Source: Sthenelais limicola
Lineage: Eukaryota; Annelida; Polychaeta; Phyllodocida; Sigalionidae
Reading direction: 5' to 3'
DNA length: 64,000 nt
Assembly: GCA_942159475.1 (NCBI GenBank)
Contig: OW804097.1
Coordinates: 53,836,986-53,900,985, forward strand
In this document: positions 58,792-64,000 of the stretch, in pieces
Position numbering within the stretch: the first letter of the stretch is position 1
How the letters are laid out: every line of letters begins with the position of its first letter
Translations under genes and position numbers: made by a program
The notes under the pieces: generated by a model
Seen by the model: only the letters and a program-made list of their open reading frames with translations
Told to the model about the DNA's origin: nothing
The model's database searches: none

Positions 58792-60743
58792 TATGGAATA
58801 TACACCTAGGCCTACTTTTAGTATTACCAGATTACTTAGACATAAAACCAGCATAGCCACCTGTGTGAATTGAATACGGTACCGTATTCAAATGATGGGC
58901 TAACCATGGCCTGAGGAACTCCACTACCCGTCTATAGCCCGAGCCACTAAATAAGGCCCATAAACATTATGTTTCCAGACATCCCTTCAATTGAACCCTG
59001 ATAGTTTTTTAGTCTGAAAAAGTATACATATTATCAGAGCTTACAATGTGGGGAACAGTTTCGCACAACTGTCACTTCTTAGAAATTATGTTCGATTGTC
59101 AAGTTGCCATGGCAACTGTTTCTGACAAATTTTGAAATTGTAAAAAAATAAGGACCTTGCGGCAATCAAATCTTTCCCATTTCATGAAAAATTGATGAAA
59201 ACTATCTTTTATCTCAGCAAGTTGTGGTAAACAAATTTCCACATCTGTTGATATATCACATGTGTGATTCCAATGTTGTCACAAGGAATAAAAAGAGTAT
59301 GAGTCGAGAGTCGAAATGGTAAAAAAGGACCAATTTCGGCAGGGTTTTGGGAGACATCGAGGATGAGCAAACATCTTGTGTGTAATCACAATGATAGACC
59401 ATTCAAACTATTTTCTAAGGCTGATCGATGTCCAAATTTGATTGATGACATGACGTATTGTAGATATTGAATTCTCAAATAATTGCCTCTAGGGAGAAAT
59501 TAAACTAATGTAAATGCAATTTGAATACTAGTTAAATGGGTAATATAGCCCAAAATATGATCACTGATCACTATCAGATCAGTGATGGCATAAACAAATA
59601 ATGATGAATAGTTATGCTTAGTTGGTTGCCATGGTTACAGCAGTGATTTCAATTTTCTGAAAAACAAATTAAATCTTAAGTTTGGCTCTAAGATTATAAG
59701 TACCATACCGTATACCAAATTATAACTAACACATTCCGGATAAACTGGTAAAATTTTATATTTCTACAAGTGTACAGCTCATGGGCCTTATTTAGTGCAA
59801 TTACCTTAGAGTTAACATACGCTAGCACCGATATTTAATGTCGTTATCAATATAATTATAGGCTCTACATAATCCTACAATTAATACAGTACGATTAGAT
59901 TTAAATTATGAAGATGATATACCGTACGATACGATATATAACAACTGTGCATCATATCCTTATCAATCAAATATATTGATGCTGGATTTTGTATTGCCGT
60001 GCGTAGGCCTACGTATATGATATTATAGGCCTACGGTAGGCCATATAATTAACGTTACTGATAGAACTACGGTACCGGTATCTAACTTAGGTTTTCGGTT
60101 TAGGCCCCCACCTGGTGAAGGCTTATTGAACTGATTTGGGGAAGGTAGGTCTAGCAATGTGATAAAGAAAAATGTGGTGAAATGTTAATTCTTTTGATGA
60201 GTAGATTCTACTCCGTGTGTGTTCTTAGACACCGTAGATGTGTAGGCCTATTCTAACGGCAATCCTCTGCGACTAGCTGCGCCTGGCATTGGTAAGATAA
60301 TGTAAGGTCAACCTTTCTGATGATGACCCCAATTGACGTGGGATTTGTTTCATTCTTGTAATTGTGACTGGATATTTAAGTAGAGAAATGACACAGACAG
60401 TTAGAAGATCATGTACAGTGCCCTCACCACGTAGACCCTACTCAGTGATCCGCTCTATCAATAGATCGTGTTTATATACCGTATGCATGTTTTCAGCGTC
60501 GTTCCGCAGCGGATAACCTTTCGCCACATGATGAACGACATCAGACAGCGACATCGTAAGCTATCGTAAATATCCTGTATATTTGTTCAAAGATATAAAT
60601 TGTACCGGGTACTTTATTAATTCATTGCAAATTCATTGCAAATTTAATCAACAATATATTCATAACTAATAAGAACTCGCGGACAATCTAAAATCGAATA
60701 ACAAAGATATCATTTTCATCGGGCACTTAGTGACATCACCACG
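58792..60743. other. intergenic stretch, no gene seen
   Basis: AT-rich, with several TAGGCCTA-type words (60005-60045) and no supported exon. Confidence 0.5.
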
Positions 60744-60800
60744 CTTGCCAGGTTACGCGTCGGTGAATCCTTGGCAACGCGCTGCCGCTATCCTAGCAAC
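60744..60800 (+). promoter_or_regulatory. cluster of RFX (X-box)-like sites
   Basis: CTTGCCAGGTTAC (60744-60756) reads on the minus strand as GTAACCTGGCAAG, one base off the GTNRCC-N-RGYAAC X-box. CCTTGGCAAC (60769-60778) and CCTAGCAAC (60792-60800) are half-site-like. They lie 150-200 bp before a candidate first exon. Confidence 0.35.
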
Positions 60801-60949
60801 CTACTTTACTTGGCGCCCTAACGCAACATCTCCGAAAGCAGCATAACAGGGAAGGCGCACTAACATGTAAAACAAATCATCAAAAATAGATTTGGGGGGT
60901 TTCGTGGGTCTTCATTTTATATTTCTTTCTAACATCATCTAAAAGGGCG

Positions 60950-61056
60950 ATGGCAGACTTATCAGAGAGGGTAAAAACAAAAACTTCGCCAACTTTCATC
61001 TCCACTGCCCTCCTCACGCCCCATCAGGTGGATCGCGTAACTATTCCAGCTATTGG
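60950..61056 (+). CDS. candidate first coding exon of an unrecognised gene
   Basis: ATG GCA GAC opens a frame of 35 codons (MADLSERVKTKTSPTF...) ending at a good donor, GGTAAGT, phase 2. The frame after 61160 stays open for about 60 codons with a plausible exon rich in Arg/Gly/Gln (SPVPRRGQGQGGYMLVSQ, about 61190-61302). Several acceptors are possible there, so I did not fix the join. I recognise no family. The RFX-like sites upstream hint at a ciliary gene. The rest would lie in or beyond repeats to the right. Confidence 0.35.
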
Positions 61057-61436
61057 GTAAGTACGGTAGCCTTCTTAAATAACAATCTCGCTGCAATTCA
61101 ATTGTTGCATGTTTTTTTATTTGCTCACCTTTAAAGAAAAAGAGGCTAGTAATTTTTATCAGATGTAGCGATAGTTGAAAGTTTGACAATTGACAGAGTA
61201 TCTATAGCTAGGTTGTCTCCAGTTCCAAGACGAGGTCAGGGACAGGGAGGATATATGCTAGTCAGCCAAAATCTATGGAAAGCCATTTATACATATACGG
61301 TAACCCAAATGTACAGAATTTTAGTAATTACTTTTCCTAATCTACCTAACCATATTCCGGATTAGCCTTTTTCTCGGTGAACTGGCATCCTATTTCGGGA
61401 AAATTGGCCCAGCTCGGCGGCCAATCCGGAATGAAT

Positions 61437-61860
61437 TTGTCCTAAATCGGGAGAACTAGTAGGCTAACCAGGAAAATGAATGACGAATTAACCATTGAAA
61501 ATGCATGCAAACTGGGGGAATTTTTTCCGGGTTAGCTGAGAACTGGCAAAAGAGAAATAGTGTTTTTCCGAAGTAGCAGGGTGTCTAGAGAATTAGATCT
61601 CAGCTCGGAATGAATTAACAAAAGCTATGCCCCAATCAGGAAATGATGAAGTCTAAGTAGAAATGATGGAAAGGGAAGATTAGCTAAATATTAAAAAGCA
61701 CAATTTGGGAATTTTAGGAAGTTTCCGATTTGGTTTCTAATTTTCGGCTAACCCGGAATGAAATTCCCAGTTCGCATGCATTTTCAATGGTGAATTCGTC
61801 AGTCATTTTCCGGGTTAGCCAACTAATTTTCCCGGTTTGGGGTTGATTTATAACATGTAT
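61437..61860. repeat. family R repeat arranged as a large inverted repeat
   Basis: 61437-61541 is the reverse complement of the block at 61737-61845. The sequence between (AACTGGCAAAAGAGAAAT, GCAGGGTGTCTAGAGAATTA, AAAGCTATGCCCC) matches 33228-33330. The same words in 32715-33545 show that this is an interspersed family. Confidence 0.85.
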
Positions 61861-61921
61861 CCTACAGGGAGGTTTTAGACTAAAGCATTGTACTAACGGG
61901 TCTTTATATGAATTTATGTAA

Positions 61922-62280
61922 CCTTTACTAACAGGAATTGACGAAGGGAAGGTGTCTATAGGCACATATTTCGATGTCGCAAAAGCGTTTAATTGCCTTG
62001 ACTATGATATTATGTATAAAAAATTAACCCATTAGGCCTACCATGTCAACCCTTAATTGTATTGTGAACATTTTAAAGGAATATTTGACCAACAGAAAGC
62101 AGAGAACGGTTTTAAATGGTGTAACATCTGAGCCTCTATAGACATAAATATGGGAGTACCTCAAGGAAGCTTGGTAGGACCACTTATGTTCATCATCTAT
62201 GTAAATGACTTACCCTCGTGCATAAATAATATTGATTCTGATTTAAATTTATTGATTCTGATTTTAATTTGTCAATTGCA
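61922..62280 (+). pseudogene. LINE reverse-transcriptase fragment
   Basis: Fragments in two or more frames match the middle of a CR1/Jockey-type RT: YFDVAKAFNCLDYDI (first catalytic Asp region), then MGVPQGSLVGPLMFIIYVNDLPS (the GxPQGS...LFxxYxND block) at 62150-62220. Stops and shifts break it. The YADD block is lost in a C run near 62282. Confidence 0.8.
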
Positions 62281-63646
62281 ACCCCCCCCCCCCCGACCCC
62301 CGGGGAAGTGGGGGAATGGTAGGGGAATGTCTGAGAAAACATTCCTCCACCCAGGCGGAGATTTCCCTTAGTTTACAGCAATATCAACTGGATGGGTGGG
62401 GGAATGTCCGCCAATGCTCATTTTATACCGTGATTCCCAAGAGAGGAATAGCATTGTATTAAATATATCACAAATAGATGGGATAATGATTTCAATTAAA
62501 TATGAGATCATTATTATCATTATTATTATTATTATACAACTTTTATTCAATAAACATATACATAGTGTAAATAAAGAATAGGGCCATAGCTCCCTCTCCA
62601 CTGGAGATCTACTAGGTAGCCCTTAAACTAAACATTGATGAGGTTTACATGAGATCGGAAAAATAAATAAATGTATTAGAGAGTAATCAAATATTGTCAG
62701 TGTCAATTTTCCTTTTTATTAGCATGTCCGATGTATTACTCCTTATGTGTTGTAGGTTGTTTCTGAGTCTTCTGAACTGTTACTTTTCTGATTCCCATGA
62801 TATCCACTTAATTAATAGCCTAATTACGACATTGAGGGAGGAAAGGCTCCGTACATGAGGCATGTAAATTTCCCAAACTTTCCACGCAGCTTACTTTGGC
62901 TTCAAGTGAGGTTACCACGGCCTTCGTTTTCCTCGAATTTTTTTTGCAAGGACAGTAGAAGCGAATCTGTTTAAATTACCGTAATCTGCCCGCTCTCTCT
63001 GCTTAGACCAACTTCCTAGACATCCCTTTTCGGGGTTAGTTCTGTCGGGCCAAGCTATACAATTCATTTACATAGTTTTCATTCCTGTTTGATAGGTATC
63101 AATATACAACAATATATACATGTCCTTTAGGAGGGATTCATTTATGTTTATAAGTGACTAATTAACATAGTTTGGTCTGTACAATGATGGTGTTATATTG
63201 GTAATTGACTTCACTGTGCCACTCAGACTTATGTGGAGTGTTAGTATCGTCTATGAGGTAATTGCATATAGTGAAAAAGAAAAATATACAATAATACAGA
63301 AAAGATAAGAGCAAAAAATAAAATAAAAGAACAGAGGAGTAAAAAACCAAGGACGTAGTATGTATGAGGATAAGATGATGATAATGGTAGTGATTGGCTT
63401 AGTTAATGGTATTACAATATACTTCTACACTTGCCACTCAGACCTTTCGGTGGAGTGATTGTGTAATTGTGTTTGTTATAACTAGAGTTTGCATTTGACG
63501 TACCAGTATGTTTGAGAATTATTTGAGAATTTAAGAAAGACATTACTTTTTATTTACCATTATTTATGCTGGGGTAGAGATTAGAATGGTTTTATTTTTT
63601 AACTTGTTAAATGAGCAGTGTGTTTAGCCATTCTTTTTTATTCGTT
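62281..63646. other. noncoding stretch with simple repeats
   Basis: Begins with a C run (62282-62294), then an ATT-rich trinucleotide tract (62510-62535) and an AATAAA-containing tail (62548-62580) that could be the end of a LINE copy. No supported gene. Confidence 0.5.
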
Positions 63647-64000
63647 TTAAAAGCCTCCTATATTTCTTTGTCTGGGCAATAGTTCATTCCATGCATTAGC
63701 ACATTTAACTTGCACAGTTTTTTCACCCAATTTTGATCTGTATCTAGGAATTGTCAGGTTAGGGCCAGCATTGTGTCTGGTCTCCCTGTTTGGATTGTTT
63801 CTAAATTGAGGGTTTTCTTTTCTTTTGTATGCCAGGTGTCTTAGATGTGTAATTCTTCTATTATGTAGGTATGATATTTTAGCTGTGTTGTGTAGGTCAT
63901 TTATATGGGTGTCATAGGGCATGTTTAGGATTAGTCTTAGTGCTCTGTTTTGTAGTTTTTGTAATTTGTCTGTTAGAGGCTTGTGTGTATTGTGAATTAT
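63647..64000 (-). pseudogene. LINE ORF2 C-terminal fragment, running off the window
   Basis: On the minus strand the frame enters from the window edge with KPLTDKLQKLQNRALRLIL, the conserved region after the LINE RT domain. It continues through ISYLHNRRITHLRHLAYKRK, NLTIPRYRSKLGEK and NAWNELLPRQRN, the usual C-terminal block. A stop at 63647-63649 falls where a one-base shift would continue into a Lys-rich end. The catalytic RT part must lie to the right of the window. Confidence 0.75.

Overview
This is a window of animal nuclear genome: AT-rich, spliced genes with GT-AG introns, and many transposable elements. The recurring TAGGCCTA-type words, the gene families and the repeat types suggest a marine invertebrate deuterostome such as an echinoderm. 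That assignment is inference; no marker gene proves it.

Layout, left to right. 1-2281 holds the remains of a Ty3/gypsy-like element with a well-formed 3' LTR. 5498-11755 (minus strand) is a five-coding-exon gene for a 252-residue secreted or membrane-anchored protein of the MOLO1 (modulator of levamisole receptor) family. 11756-25000 is gene-poor, with a tandem duplication, a perfect palindrome and retroelement-like fragments. 25044-32425 is a complete importin-alpha gene (517 aa) with a proliferation-type promoter (two CCAAT boxes plus a CHR-like TTTAAA) and a nonautonomous DNA transposon in its first intron. 32700-37240 is repeats: an interspersed element, a pair of about 220-bp inverted repeats 2.5 kb apart, a LINE fragment and a 146-bp hairpin.

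37472-47999 is a seven-coding-exon gene for a 651-residue protein with a myristoylation-type N terminus, an armadillo-like helical region, a TIR domain with the candidate catalytic glutamate kept, and a C-terminal SAM domain. Intron 2 of this gene contains a nearly complete 4.9-kb tyrosine-recombinase retrotransposon (39208-44099) with PAT/Ngaro-type split direct repeats. 49274-50858 is a small three-exon gene for a 111-residue secreted precursor with two consecutive cystine-knot-like modules (12 cysteines). 53057-57914 is a recently inserted Ty3/gypsy retrotransposon with 181-bp LTRs and a CACAC target duplication. 58000-64000 holds a small MITE, a possible first exon of a gene with RFX-like promoter sites (60950), and two LINE reverse-transcriptase fragments.

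The two most interesting host loci are neighbours: the ARM-TIR-SAM gene, which resembles a rearranged SARM1, and the double-knot secreted peptide gene about 1.3 kb downstream on the same strand. They look like innate-immunity or cell-death signalling and a secreted defence, toxin-like or signalling peptide. No sequence evidence shows that they work together.
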